The position numbers and the translations under genes were made by a program. From Furcasterigmium furcatum (taxonomy: Eukaryota; Ascomycota; Sordariomycetes; Glomerellales; Plectosphaerellaceae), in NCBI GenBank assembly GCA_001599815.1, contig BCIA01000005.1, forward strand, positions 5,464,472 to 5,528,471: a stretch of 64,000 bases of DNA, read 5' to 3'. The notes beneath the pieces are model-generated. The model was not told where the DNA came from. It was given only the letters and a program-made list of their open reading frames with translations, and searched no databases. Numbering within the stretch: the stretch's first letter is position 1; each line of letters starts with the position of its first letter. This document shows, one piece after another, positions 1 through 10,853 of the stretch.

Positions 1-933
1 CTCGGCGGTGGCGGCATCTTCTCGGCCCTGACGCAGCCCGTGGTCACTTGCATCCTCGAGAACACGTCCGAGTTTCTCAAAGGAACCATGACAGGCGCCC
101 AAGTGCTTCTGGGGGTCATGCCGACCGTTCTGGCGCTGCTGGCAGCTTCCACGGAGGAGGTTGCGATGCTGGCCAACGTCGGCCGCCGTCCATTTCTGGC
201 CCTGATCCTGAGTCTCGGCTCCCCCTCTGTGTACTTCAGCCGAGCCTTCGAGTATCAGAACCCGCCGAGGCTCATGGACAGGCGCAGCAGCCAGCATCGG
301 CCATACCGACCGGCGCGCCTGTACCAGCAGCTGTTTATATCCGCCGCCCAGTACATCGTCGCGCTCGCAGCAGTCACGAACATTGCCTTCGTCAGCTACG
401 ACCTTGGCATCCGCGCGGTCTCGGGCATCGCGAGCGACCAGATTGCCTTGCCGATATTATGGGTCATGTTCGGCGCCCTCATCCACTGCTTCGGGGCTCT
501 CACTCTTCGGCTGCGCATTGCCGGCCACCGGAAGCTCCAGTCAGCCATGACGGAGGCAGGCAAGGACTCGGAGGGTTCCACGACGTCAGTTGCAAAGTGG
601 ATTCGACACTTGCCGAAGAGACTTAGCGAACTTTTCGACACCGAGTTCCGCCCTTGTGTATCCCCCCAATACCAGGTCTGGATCGTCCGGTTCCAGGAAC
701 GGAAGACGTACCTGGTGGCCCGATGGTGGCTGTCCACCGTGACAATTTCCCACATTGTCTTCGGGACCCTGCTGTACTCGAGTCTGTTCTTCATCGGACC
801 GGAGGACGCTGTAAAGGTCATGGCTCGTTTTGTTGCGTCTGTGACTGTCTGTAGGATTCTGCTGATGTATGAGCTTTCGGGGCTCAGGGAGGCGTATGGC
901 AGCGACATTGAGGATGACTTGAAGACTGTATAG
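1..933 (+). CDS. Polytopic membrane protein, 3' part only
   Basis: The reading frame is open from base 1 and ends at a TAG at 931-933, so the 5' part lies outside the window. The visible 310 residues hold several hydrophobic stretches (roughly residues 35-50, 60-75, 115-135, 155-175, 240-265 and 275-295 of the partial product) separated by basic loops, one rich in Arg/Pro. This fits an integral membrane protein. The hydrophobic pattern resembles uncharacterised fungal membrane proteins, but I do not recognise a named family and assign no function. No intron is needed in the visible part. It is transcribed toward the oppositely oriented sugar transporter that ends at 1305. Confidence 0.6.
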   Translation, partial: LGGGGIFSALTQPVVTCILENTSEFLKGTMTGAQVLLGVMPTVLALLAASTEEVAMLANVGRRPFLALILSLGSPSVYFSRAFEYQNPPRLMDRRSSQHRPYRPARLYQQLFISAAQYIVALAAVTNIAFVSYDLGIRAVSGIASDQIALPILWVMFGALIHCFGALTLRLRIAGHRKLQSAMTEAGKDSEGSTTSVAKWIRHLPKRLSELFDTEFRPCVSPQYQVWIVRFQERKTYLVARWWLSTVTISHIVFGTLLYSSLFFIGPEDAVKVMARFVASVTVCRILLMYELSGLREAYGSDIEDDLKTV

Positions 934-1304
934 GTACAGAAATATTACTCTATGGGGACGTCGTCTTTCGCTTACAGTCCACGCTGCTCCGCCAGTCAGT
1001 GGCTGACCCTTAGGAACCCGCCTTGAGTCGTGTACATGGACCCCCGTGAAAGTCCCAGATCTAGGAACGGCCATGAGATTAGGCTCAGCGGCGGCCAGAC
1101 AGTCAAGTGTTCCGGGTATCACAACCAAGCACGGGCGTCGCAGCGAGTTTTCACATGGCTTCTCAAAAGAACCCGAGATTCGAGAGCTGCAACAACCCCG
1201 ATGTATATTGACAAGTTGACTTTGAGCGGCCTCCGCACTATGAAACTGAGCTGAATGTACGAACGAACGGCAATCTGTGCGCACCGCAGCGAGCCCCATC
1301 CCGC

Positions 1305-3065
1305 TCAAGCATTGTCCTTGATCTGGATACCCACGCCCTGGTCGGCAATGATGGAAATCTTCTGCTTGCTGCGCTTGACCGGTTTGGGGTCGTTGAAGAT
1401 CTCGTCAATCTCCTCCAGCGTGCGGCCCTTGGTCTCGACACAGGACCACCACATGAGGAAGTTGTGGATGAAATGCAGGATCAGGAAGATCGTGTAGGTC
1501 TTCCAGCCGATCGCGTTCAGGGAGACGGAGGTGCCGAAGGTGTTGATGAAGCTGGACACGCCGGTGAGGAAGCCCTTGACACCCATTCCCTTGGCTCGGA
1601 TCTCGTTGTTGAGGATCTCGGCGGGGTACAGGGCCTGCAGAGGCGTCCAGCAGAAGCCCCAGAAGATGCCGTAGGTGAAGATCATGGCGATGAAGGCGTA
1701 CGCCTGCGGCCTGGGAATCTGGCCCTCCTCATACGCCTCGGCCCTTGCCGCCAGGACGTTGATAGGGATGTAGACCAGACCGGTGAGGAAGGTGCCCCAG
1801 AGGAAGAGAGGACGGCGGCCGAACCGATCGACAAAGTTAGATCCTGCCAGCCCGGCCACGAACGAGATGATGGTGTTGATTCCGTTCAGCAGCAGCTGGC
1901 GGCGGGAGTCGTTGATGCCGATGCCCTTGACCATGACGGGCAGGTAGTAGGAGATGACGGAGCCGCCGATGAAGTTGGCGAAGACCGCAACGAGCATGAG
2001 CAACCACATGCGGTGTCGGTTGGCCTTCGTGTTGACGAGCACCTTGTAGTTCCAGTTCTTGTTCTTGATGTCCTGTTCCGCCTCCAGCGCCTCCTGCATC
2101 TCCTCGACCTCGAGCCTAACGAGCGCCGAGTCGGGGTTGTAGTTGCCGTGGTACTTGATCAGGATGCCCTTTGCCCTCTCGGTCTGGCCCACGCTCCAGA
2201 GCCAGCGAGGGCTTTCGGGCAGCAGGAACCACACGAGCGAGAAGACGACAGTCGGGAACGTGAGCTGGATGATGTACGGGATCCTCCAGCACCAGTCGTT
2301 CTCGAAGAAGTTGGTGCCGTAGCAGGACCAGGACGCAACTGTTCGGAGTTAGTGACAGATTTCCCTCCGCATTGGAGAGAGTGGTGACACGTACTGTTGG
2401 CGCCAATGTTCCATCCGAGCACGTTGTACAGACCGCCCGCCAGACCTCGCCACGTCGGGTAGGACATCTCGACAAGGTAGACGGCGGCGGTCGTCGCGCA
2501 CATGGGGTTACCGAATCCGACGATGAAGCGGCCAACGATGAACTGGGGGAGGTGGCTGCTCGTGGCCTGGATGATGGAGCCCAGGATAATGTGGAATGCG
2601 CCGACAAACATGCCTGCGCGTCGGCCCCAGCGGTCCATGATGTATCCGCAGCCCAGAGAGCCGATGATGGATCCAACAGTGTAGATACCTGGCCAGAATG
2701 TCAGTGGGTTGTTGGTATGTCTTGGGAATTCCGCACGTACTGAATGTCAGGCCGTTCATCGGCCCCGTCATGCCGATCTTGAACCTGTCTTGGAAGGGGT
2801 CCATGGCGTTGATTGCGCTCATGACCGATCCGTCGTAGCCGTTCATGATGCCGTTGAGGACGCAGAGCCCCATCATGGCGTACAGCTTGAACTGACTGGC
2901 CGACCTGTAGTCGGGGTTGTCTTTGGCGACGGCATCAGCGAGCGCGATGTTCTCGACCTCCATCTGCCTGACGCCATGGCGCTTGGTTAGGTCAGGCTTC
3001 ACCAGGTCATCGACGCCGGTGGACGTCGCCTCGATGCGGTCCAGGGTGGGACCCTCGCTCTTCAT
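1305..3065 (-). CDS. MFS sugar transporter (lactose/hexose permease type)
   Basis: Three exons (3065-2741, 2688-2395, 2338-1305) give about 550 aa in one continuous frame. Sugar-porter signatures are visible: GYDGSVMSAI in helix 1, DRWGRRAG after helix 2, PESPRWLW before the central loop, DRFGRRPLF in the second half, and an ETKGRTLEEIDEIF tail. Twelve membrane segments are expected in the plasma membrane, importing a sugar by proton symport. The GMG/NEIRAKGMG region and the long cytosolic N-terminus resemble fungal lactose-permease-like members, but the substrate cannot be read from sequence. An in-frame upstream ATG at 3134 would add 23 residues. I prefer 3065 because conservation-like sequence starts there. 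No direct link to the PKS cluster is evident. Confidence 0.9.
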
Positions 3066-4460
3066 GCTGGGCGTTCGGGGAGGGAAAACGGCTGGCGGAG
3101 CAGGGAGAGTGTCGACGACTCGCAGATGTGCCACGGCTACCTCGAGAATGGAGGTTGGTGTTGCGACTGGCTCCCTATGGAGAGATGGACCGGCGTTGCG
3201 GGTGCTTATATACTAGTAGTCAACTTGCAGCAGCGGGGAGTGCTGGCTCGCGACATTGTTACTACGCCGATCCTGGCCCCTTCCAGTGCCCGGAAAGCCG
3301 TCGGCCGCGAACCGACAGCTCGAAGTCCAACATGTCAAGGATCGCGGCCGCAGCCAAGCTCATCACGAGTCTCTTGGGTGCCCCCGGCCCATCACGAACG
3401 GCCTGCAGGATATCGCACCATACAGCGTCCAGCAATCCCCCTGCCGCCCGCTTATTTTAGCATAAGCGAGCGCCATATCTGCCAGTCAAAATCTCAAATG
3501 CCGACCCATCTGGAAGTCAAGAGGCACGGTACCCAATCCAAGCTTTGGAAAGGTCGGGGCCAACGCGGGTCGACACGGGCCAAGACGGCGGTTTAAGACC
3601 CCGTCCACAATGTTGGAGATGAGCTCGCCTGACCAGAGGAGACGACAGCGCGGGGTCATGCGGGGATTCGCGGGGACGCGGGGGGAACAGCCGAAGTTGA
3701 ACGGCCCGGGGGTTCGGCGTAACGTCGGTCGACGAGGGGCTGCTGAATTAGCACTGTGGAGGATGGGCGTTGGCGAGTTTCGCCTTGATCATGGGAATCT
3801 CATGACGGTCTTCCTGTTTCTTGGGTGCGATGTTGGTAGTTGGGTCGTGGCGTCGTGAGGGTGGCCCCGGCAGGGAAGAGCCTCGACCACCGTTTTGCGG
3901 GCGACCCGTCCCCTGATCCATGCTCGCAGGTGGGCCTCGGTCAAAAGTTCTCATTCCACCTGCGGTGGTTTGACCAGAGAGAGAAACTTCTTCGTGGGGA
4001 TGTGGAGATAGAAGTCACCGGGATCATCCGTGAAGCCGTCGAGGCCGAACCAAGGCAGCCAACGCGGAGCGGCCAACGGCGTCGCGGCCTGTCAGAACTC
4101 ACTTTGCCATCCTAACCCCTTGCACTGCGAACTACTGCGTGAGCCCCGGACGACTTGCAGTGGCTTTGTACCGAGGGGTTCACAGCAAAATCCCCAGGCC
4201 CAGTGTAACGCGGTTGGACGGGGTGGGATGTCTCGGTGTCTCGGTATGGCTCGGTGTGTTTCGGTGTGTCCAGCTTCTCAGGGAGTGTCAGCTTAGCTGA
4301 CTCGATCTCGGGATGGCGGAATCCAAGGCTGCCCGAGCCCAGGCATCACGCTTGTATTTGTTCAGCAGGCAGGAAATCCAGGCCTCGCCGTCTTTGCACG
4401 CTTTCTTCCATCCTTTGGATCGAATACTAACTCACTGCGCGGCTGTCGACACCCCTGAAG
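3066..4460. other. Intergenic region, 1.4 kb, no gene supported
   Basis: This is the divergent upstream region of the sugar transporter (minus) and the HSL-type hydrolase (plus). Only short overlapping frames without domain character are present. One GGACCGGCGT stretch lies at 3188-3197, about 125 bp upstream of the transporter start. It differs by one base from the cluster motif described elsewhere, and I give it little weight. A G-rich stretch around 3640-3740 may be leader or promoter sequence. Confidence 0.5.
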
Positions 4461-5541
4461 ATGGCGCAAGACTCGGTACCCGAGCCTACGGTAACCTCAG
4501 GCCCCGGATATGGCCTCCTCTACGCAGCCTACCTCCATTCAGCCGCCTGGGTACTTCGCAAGGGCGTCGCAACAATTACGGGCACAGGGGAGTCGTTCGA
4601 TAAAGTTGTGACATTGGACACGCAGGGGCTAGGTGAAGACTGTGTTCGAATATCGGTCTGCCTGCCGAAGGAGATCCGGGAGCGGAACACCACTGCTCCA
4701 GTGCCTCTCCTGGTCGTGGCGGAGGGAGGTGGGTTTGTCCTCGGACAGCCAACCGACGGCGAGCACATTATACGGCCACTCAGTGACCAGGTCGGTGGTC
4801 CCCGAGCTGCTTCTCGACCGACAGGCTGCTGACCACCTTCCCCAGGTCAACGCCGTGGTCGTTTCGGTTGACTACGCGAAGTCCCCGAGATACCCCTACC
4901 CTCATGCCCTGCTCCAGATATACGAGGTCATCTTGTGGGCGACGAGTCCACAGTCATCGGAGACCTTGGGTGTCGCCATTGACCCGTCCCGAGTCGCGAT
5001 CATGGGCAACTCGGCCGGCGGAAATCTGACTGCGGCTCTCACACTGCTGTTGTCCTTCACTTCCGGGCCCTGTGCCAAGTTCCGAGACCGCCTGCCCAGA
5101 TCTTTTAAGCTTGCAGGCCAGATTATGCTTTATCCGGGTCTCGCTTGCAATCGACCGTATCTGGACCGGTACAAGGTGGCTGAGGAGACAGTGCGGGCGG
5201 CCAGCCTGCCTGTGTGGGCTGCGAGTCTGATGGAAGCGGCATATTTGCCGCCGTACATTGAGAAGCAGCAGATCTTCATCGCTCCGGTGGACACTGGGAC
5301 TGCCTTGCTCCAGTCGCTTAATCTGCCGCCAACTCTTTGTATCACGGCCGGAAAAGACTGCTTGAAACTGGAGGCAGAGGCGTACATCGGGAAGCTGCGA
5401 GACGCTGGAGTCGAGGTTCTCAGCTACGAGTATCCGGATGCCATCCATGGCTTCAGCCATCACAAGAAGGACTTCAAGGATGATAGAGAGAGTTGCTGGG
5501 GGCACGTGGGCCAATTTTTGAGCAAACATCTTGCAGGCTAG
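4461..5541 (+). CDS. Alpha/beta hydrolase, HSL/esterase-lipase type with altered oxyanion motif
   Basis: Two exons (4461-4790 and 4846-5541) give 341 aa. The 55 bp intron is placed by frame: the joined product reads LSDQVNAVVVSVDYAKSP across the junction, as expected for the family strand before the SVDY motif. Catalytic elements are visible: nucleophile elbow GNSAGGN, acid in ITAGKDCLKLEAE and histidine in DAIHGFSHH. The oxyanion-hole motif, HGGGF in most family members, reads EGGGF here (codon GAG), which may alter or impair hydrolysis. No signal peptide is obvious, so it is probably cytosolic. It is convergent with the DABB protein at 5.7 kb. Likely substrates are short-chain or aryl esters; membership of the secondary-metabolite cluster is possible but unproven. 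Confidence 0.85.
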
Positions 5542-5694
5542 GAAGATGTCGCGGGCTGTGGAGTTTGGTCCAAGCGAGATGCAAACGCATCGACCGACGT
5601 GAATTCAATTCATGCTCTGCATCCATGGAAATGTAATAACGACGGGGCTCCCCCGGATAGCTGGTCCGTTAATTTCCCACCTAAGCGTGCTGCC

Positions 5695-6345
5695 TCAACC
5701 TAGATATTTGAGGCGATAGATGTGTGACACCGCATCCTTGCCCGGGTTGACTCTGGCCGACATCGCCTCGTCTTGGCTCTCATAGCCCAGCATTGAACAC
5801 CACCAAGTCGACTCATCCAAGTCGACAGCGTAACCCTCTCGTGAGTCCACCGCCTCTCCATTGCCAAGCGCAAGGGCCTTGCCTTCGCGTTTCCCTTCGT
5901 CGCCATCATCCCACACCATGATCCTGACAAACTGCAGCTTGACGCCGAGACTCCCGAGACCGCCGAAATCGAAATGCCGTACCAGGGGGCGGCCGGGCTC
6001 AAACAGCTCGTTGATGGCACTGATGACCGGGGGGAAGCCTGGTGCCAGCCAGAAGTCCCAGTGGTCCTCAATCTTGTCCCAGTCAAGCATCCACACGAAG
6101 GAGGCAGGGTCGTCGACCGAGAATCCCCAACCGATCCTGCGGATGCCTTTTGCGTGCGGCGCGCCAGGCTTGCAATTTGCCGCTATGCGCGATTCGAATT
6201 CGGCCGCGACGGCCGCGTGGTCGTGTTCGTACGAAGATTTGAGCTTGAAGATGGCGATCTCGGTCACGGCTTTTCCCTTGGATTCTGTGGGCGTGTTTGC
6301 GTACAAGTGCGCGGCATAGCCGGCCATTTGCTGGATCTCGGCCAT
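5695..6345 (-). CDS. Dimeric alpha-beta-barrel (DABB) domain protein
   Basis: The product is 216 aa from the ATG at 6345 (MAEIQQMAGY). An upstream in-frame ATG at 6447 would add 34 residues lacking domain character. The core has the beta-alpha-beta rhythm of antibiotic-monooxygenase/stress-responsive DABB folds: a TEIAIFKLK strand, a long helix with HDHAAVAAEFESRI, WGFSVDDP, MLDWDKIEDHWDFW and a second repeat ending in SHIYRLKYLG. Such small barrels act as cyclases, decarboxylases or heme/quinol monooxygenases in fungal polyketide pathways, and others have no known activity. It lies between a hydrolase and a bZIP gene at the left flank of the cluster. No catalytic residue can be assigned with confidence. 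Confidence 0.7.
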   Translation of the reverse strand: MAEIQQMAGYAAHLYANTPTESKGKAVTEIAIFKLKSSYEHDHAAVAAEFESRIAANCKPGAPHAKGIRRIGWGFSVDDPASFVWMLDWDKIEDHWDFWLAPGFPPVISAINELFEPGRPLVRHFDFGGLGSLGVKLQFVRIMVWDDGDEGKREGKALALGNGEAVDSREGYAVDLDESTWWCSMLGYESQDEAMSARVNPGKDAVSHIYRLKYLG

Positions 6346-6696
6346 TGTCTGCGGTGCAAAGACCTGGGCGAAAGATGAACAAGGATGGAACGAGCAGGTA
6401 GGTCTAACATTCCCATGCGCCCAGTTGAAACACCCCAAGATGTGCATCCCGTTGAAGTTCTTTTATATGCCATCATCCCGCTTCCCGCTGCCCGGCTGGT
6501 CGTGTCAGCGTCTCTGACATAGCGCCCACATGACTGGCTGACATGTACTACTCAGAACCCCGCGCTTCCATGTCACTGAGGGGTATCTCCCAACGGTCAT
6601 GTCAGTGGGACAAGACGGTTTCAAGCCATGGCGCTGTGTTGACCGATGCTCACCAAATGGACATATCGGCCCCATTCATATTATCATCCACCCCCT

Positions 6697-8234
6697 TCAG
6701 CTAACATAATAGGGAACTTTACAGTGTGCAAAAGCAGGATTCTGCTCGCGAAACCTTGCATCGACCTTCCATGTGTCCATCTGGAGAGCCTGTCGTTCAA
6801 TGACGGCAAGTACATCGGTGCTCCCGATCAACTCGCCGGTAACATGAGCAGCGGGGCACCATGTCTTCCCCAAACACTGAAGCATTTCGATGCCGGTGCA
6901 CTCTGCGTCAGTTGAAAGTGAGTCACGAATCAAGGCTCTGCGAACGTCCGGCCTACGAGGCGGTGAGCTTTCTGCTGGAGTCGGCTGGCTGCATGTGACG
7001 GCCTTGCACTCACCACACAATCATTCCAATGCTCAAACTGTGAGGAATTCGAGTTTCCAGGTCAGTTGGCCGCATGAACTCGGGCATCTGGAAGTAAGCG
7101 GTCCGGGTGCCGAGAACAATCCACTGAGATGTGTTTAAGTCGTGCGCTTATCGGGAGAGTTAGAGAGGAGCTTACCCGCAAGAAGAGATACTGCACCCAA
7201 AAGATGCTCAACAGCACATGGAGAGGAATTGGCCCGTAAGAGCATAGCATGTGATAGAGCCTCGAAGCCAGAACATCTGATGATTTGCTGGAGAGCACAG
7301 AACGGAGCGACGGCTCTGTAGTCGGATATCGGCCGACAGAGTGTTGCATCCGTGCCTCATCTATCATGCGCTGAAGCACCTTGTCCCATCGGCCTGATGA
7401 ATGTGTGGTCGTTGGAAACATCATGTGCATCGTTTTCTCATTGTCGTGTTCAAGAGGCTGCTGTCGCGTGAGGCTGGAGAGCAGCGGATCTCTCATCGTG
7501 AGTGACATGGGCACCAGGTCCAGACTCATCATGGTCCCATCGAGCATGTTGGTGAGACAACGGTCTAGTTCTTCGTCGTGGAAGTCTTCTTGGGGTTGAT
7601 CATTCAATGAGCCGCCGATGTTTCGGGTGTGCTCTGGAAGGGCGTCGCTTGCTCCGAGCACAGGCATCTCGCAAAGATTGTCAGACATGGCCCTCGAAGG
7701 ATCAGAACAGCCTGCGGAAACGGCCAAGTCGTCGAAATCGTCGCTGAATGGCGGAATTGTGAAAGGATCGACCTGAATGAATGCCAGGTCGGGGAGAGGT
7801 GAGTCGGTCGGGGTCAGCACGCTTTCGGCTATTCCGTTTGGCTCAACGTCCTTCCCCGGAGGCTGGACTGTGTGGTGCTCAGAGATTGGCGATGTCTGGC
7901 TCGCAATAGCCAAAGGGGCGACAGGTGGTGCTTCAGACGCCTCCACGCCAGTAGAGAGGGTCCTGATCTTGGCCATGAGAGACTCGAGCTTCTGGCACCG
8001 GATCCGCAGCCTTTCGTTCTCTGCCAGCAGGATCTCCATGCTTGCGCTGCCATTCTGGGTGCAGCTTTGCTTGTATGATTGCACTGTCTCTTCCAGTTCG
8101 CGAATGTACGCTCGCTGGCGTTCCCGGTGATGTCGTTGCGACTTCCGGTCAGTGATGCGTTTTCGATCTCGACGAGCTTTGTCCTTGTCACTCTCAGTCC
8201 CGTTGTGGGCGGAGTTGCTGGCTGGGCGGGGCAT
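6697..8234 (-). CDS. bZIP transcription factor with DUF3425-like C-terminal region
   Basis: Three exons (8234-7176, 7123-7014, 6952-6697) total 1425 nt and give 474 aa in frame. The basic region and zipper lie at about residues 15-65: KARRDRKRITDRKSQRHHRE followed by ELEETVQ and a second heptad stretch with ENERLRIRCQKLE. The middle is acidic and Ser/Pro-rich. The spliced C-terminus reads FQMPEFMRPTDLE, then PHSLSIGMIVWPDVRRAL, the pattern of the DUF3425 domain often joined to fungal bZIPs. Both introns are needed to read it; without them a spurious stop appears at 7062. It acts in the nucleus. Its position beside the left tailoring genes suggests a local regulator, but fungal bZIPs with this tail also serve stress responses. 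Confidence 0.88.
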
Positions 8235-8660
8235 TCTGACTTGAACTTGGCAGTAGTATCGGGCAACTTGAGAATCAGAATGAGAAGCAGTTGGGAGAAA
8301 GTAGTCTACAAGGAGCGGCACGAGGCGCTGGGAGTGGAGGGATCAACAGCCCAGCGATCTACCTAGGCAAAGCGGCACGAAGTCTGGGGTACAGCTACGG
8401 GCTCTCGATAGTGCCGGTTCCCCGCATCTTGGACTGCTGGAGCTTCCCTCGGGTCCGTTTTGGCACCGACAGAAGCTCACCAAACGAAGCTGTGGATCGG
8501 ATAGGAATCGTATTCGCACTATGAACGACGCGGTGGCGCTGAATGGAGATGATGGCGGGGTACTAAGTGGAAAGAACTGAGATGGACAATCATGGATTGG
8601 CTACGCTACGAGAGGAATAGACCATTGGCGCTCAGTCGAGAATCAAGCGCGAGCCAACCC

Positions 8661-9827
8661 CTATGGCAGTCGACTTGTATCTGCCGCCTCACGCTCCTCC
8701 ACAATATGCCTGATGGCATTTACGATCGGCGCAAAAGTCCTCTCCGGGTCCGTGACAGCCGGGGTGTCCATGTCGTTGTGACAGATCGCCACGGCCAGCC
8801 GATTGCGGATATCAGCCCAGGCCACTGAGCCCCCTGCCCCGGGGCTGTACACGATCTCCCTGTGAGTCCCAACCAGGGGATCCGAGACCCCATTTTCACC
8901 GCCCAGCCAAAACCCCGCCTTGCCGAACCACACTGGGATAGGTAGGATCATATCAGGGTCATGGGCGCCCTCGCGGACCTCCACCAGCCTGGCCACTCGA
9001 TCCCTTGACAGGAGGCGCTTTCCGTCCAACTCACCGCCCTCCGCGATGAGGGCGAAGATACGCGCAACGCTCGACGCGCTCGCTATAGCTCCGGCTCCAG
9101 GGTCGACGGCCTGCTGCATTGTGCGCCGGTTGTGAACCTCCCCTCCAGGAAACACGCCAGGCGGGGTTGTTCCGTGCGTGTCAACCATGCCGAAGTCAGC
9201 CCCCCCGTACAAAGTCGCCACTCGTCCCAGGTCGGCGTCGCTGAGGCCCAGGTGGAAGTCATCTACGCCCAGGGGAGTGCAGATTTCATCCCGCACAAAG
9301 TCACGGAATGTTCGACGGCGCGGGTCGGTGCGCCGAACGATCTCCCCCACAATCCATCCCCAGACCAGAACATGGTATGCGTTGTGCTTCCCAGGCTCAA
9401 ACTTGGGCTTGGCCTGCGAGATCTGGTCAATCATCCACTCCCAATCGGCGAGCTCCTCGGGGGTGGATGCTGGCATCTGCGGAATCCCAGCACGATGCGA
9501 AAGAACATCCTCGACGGTGATGTTTTCTTTTCCGTCGGCAGCAAATTCTGGCCAGTAGTGGGAAACAGGGGACTGGACGTCGACGAGACCTCGCTCCGCC
9601 TGAATATGAAGGGCGAGGGCGGTGACCCCTTTCGTGACTGAAAAGACGGGGAAAAGGGTATGCGAGTCGACAGGCCTTCTGGTCTCGGTGTTCATCACGC
9701 CTGCGAAGGCATCCGCGATGATCTCGCCTCGATGATAGGCGGCCACAGAGATGCCAATCTCGCCAAGCTCGATGGATCGAGCCAGGGCTGCCTCCACGAG
9801 TGACTGATGCTTGGCCGCTGAACACAT
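8661..9827 (-). CDS. Beta-lactamase-fold esterase/acyltransferase (class C type, LovD/EstB-like)
   Basis: This is a single-exon gene of 388 aa. The serine motif SxxK appears as FSVTK at about residue 67, with strand VFSVTKGVTALALH. A Tyr motif lies in KHNAYHVLVWGW, and a third motif reads YSPGAGGSVAWAD near residue 345, in place of the lactamase KTG. These fit the family of fungal serine esterases and transesterases such as LovD, which move or remove acyl groups on polyketides. No signal peptide is seen, so cytosolic action is likely, against true secreted lactamase activity. It is divergent from the EthD gene across a 309 bp shared promoter. Acyl transfer to a cluster product is an inference. 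Confidence 0.85.
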   Translation of the reverse strand: MCSAAKHQSLVEAALARSIELGEIGISVAAYHRGEIIADAFAGVMNTETRRPVDSHTLFPVFSVTKGVTALALHIQAERGLVDVQSPVSHYWPEFAADGKENITVEDVLSHRAGIPQMPASTPEELADWEWMIDQISQAKPKFEPGKHNAYHVLVWGWIVGEIVRRTDPRRRTFRDFVRDEICTPLGVDDFHLGLSDADLGRVATLYGGADFGMVDTHGTTPPGVFPGGEVHNRRTMQQAVDPGAGAIASASSVARIFALIAEGGELDGKRLLSRDRVARLVEVREGAHDPDMILPIPVWFGKAGFWLGGENGVSDPLVGTHREIVYSPGAGGSVAWADIRNRLAVAICHNDMDTPAVTDPERTFAPIVNAIRHIVEEREAADTSRLP

Positions 9828-10136
9828 TGTTCGTGTGCTGAATAGAAGCTGAAACGTCCTTGTGCGATATGTTTATGCTTTGCGGTGTCGGCAACGTATC
9901 TGGTGGTCGAGGAGGGTTGATAATAGTGGCGGTTGACATGGTGAAGCTGACACCGTTCCAAACCAAAACGCCTTGGCTGGTAACCGTGGCATATCTCCTT
10001 GTCATGAATATGGTGTCATTGCCAGTACCGGGCTATGTGTGGATAAATATTGCTGAACGAGGGGTGTTTGTTCACCATCAATCACCAACTCAGCCAGTGC
10101 CCCTTCAGAACTGGACCGAAACCTCGACACCTCAAC
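9828..10136. promoter_or_regulatory. Shared divergent promoter of esterase and EthD genes
   Basis: This is a 309 bp gap between the starts of two divergent genes. It is AT-richer than its surroundings and has a GTGGATAAATATT stretch near 10039 that could serve as a TATA-like element for the EthD gene. No copy of the GGACCGGAGT motif is present. Confidence 0.4.
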
Positions 10137-10553
10137 ATGACATTCCGAGTCGTCCTGTTTGCCTTTAGGAAGGCCGGTCTTACTCCGCATGATTTCAAAC
10201 ATCACTACGAGGCGGTTCACGTACCTCTCGTCGCGCAGATGACGGGCAGCCTCTTTCCGCTCGCCCACAGCCGCCGATACATCTCCCGTCTGGATGCGCC
10301 GGACGAACATCATGCGGACGAGAACCAAAAGGCAGAGGTTATCAGCGGCGAGGCATCGGACATTCCATACGACGCTATCACTGAGATGAAGTTTGAGACC
10401 CGCGATGACTTCTACAAGTTTGCTGCGATCCTCAACGAACCAGCCAACGCACTGAGAATAGCAGATGATTGTGCTGCTTTTCTTGACACGACCAGAATTC
10501 CGACTATGGTGGTACTTGGAGACCTCTGCGAGTCGACCAGGGACTCTGATTAG
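10137..10553 (+). CDS. EthD-domain protein, small dimeric alpha-beta barrel
   Basis: This is a single-exon gene of 138 aa. The N-terminus MTFRVVLFAFRKAGLTP is followed by a conserved-looking helix, DFKHHYEAVHVPLV, the usual EthD signature with paired histidines. The C-terminal half carries the second strand set, YDAITEMKFETRDDF. The start at 10137 is chosen because the domain begins there, although the frame is open further upstream. In fungal aromatic polyketide clusters, EthD-type proteins include anthrone decarboxylases such as those of the geodin and monodictyphenone pathways; others are uncharacterised. A decarboxylase or ring-forming role on the PKS product is plausible but not shown by the sequence. 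Confidence 0.82.
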   Translation: MTFRVVLFAFRKAGLTPHDFKHHYEAVHVPLVAQMTGSLFPLAHSRRYISRLDAPDEHHADENQKAEVISGEASDIPYDAITEMKFETRDDFYKFAAILNEPANALRIADDCAAFLDTTRIPTMVVLGDLCESTRDSD

Positions 10554-10853
10554 GATCCGGGCGAGTCATCCAGAATGAGTCAGTCCATGTTGGTCGCTTA
10601 TCTTCGGCGAGACGGGATGCTGCTGGGATACCGAGGTGGCTGTGTGGTGGGACTTCAAGAGCCTCCGTTGCTGTTGATATTTAATGCATATGCTTTCCGT
10701 TTGCATCAGCTATTCAGGCCATGAGCTGGCAGCCACTATAATCCAACTCGCCCGCCACACACTCTCACCGAGTTGCTCAACCCCAACCGCTGCCAGAGCC
10801 GTTAGACGAACTACTTGTGTCTCTTGTTCGCGAATTACCAAGACTCTGCCACA

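Noticed and set aside
793..804. GGACCGGAGGAC in the first gene, similar to the cluster motif
   Set aside because: It lies inside coding sequence, differs at the tenth base and has no promoter context.
1464..2387. 307-residue plus-strand frame opposite the sugar transporter
   Set aside because: Antisense to clear MFS motifs and rich in Asp/Val/Glu repeats expected from the complement.
3188..3197. GGACCGGCGT upstream of the sugar transporter
   Set aside because: One mismatch at a single site, far from the cluster and with no second copy; chance is likely.
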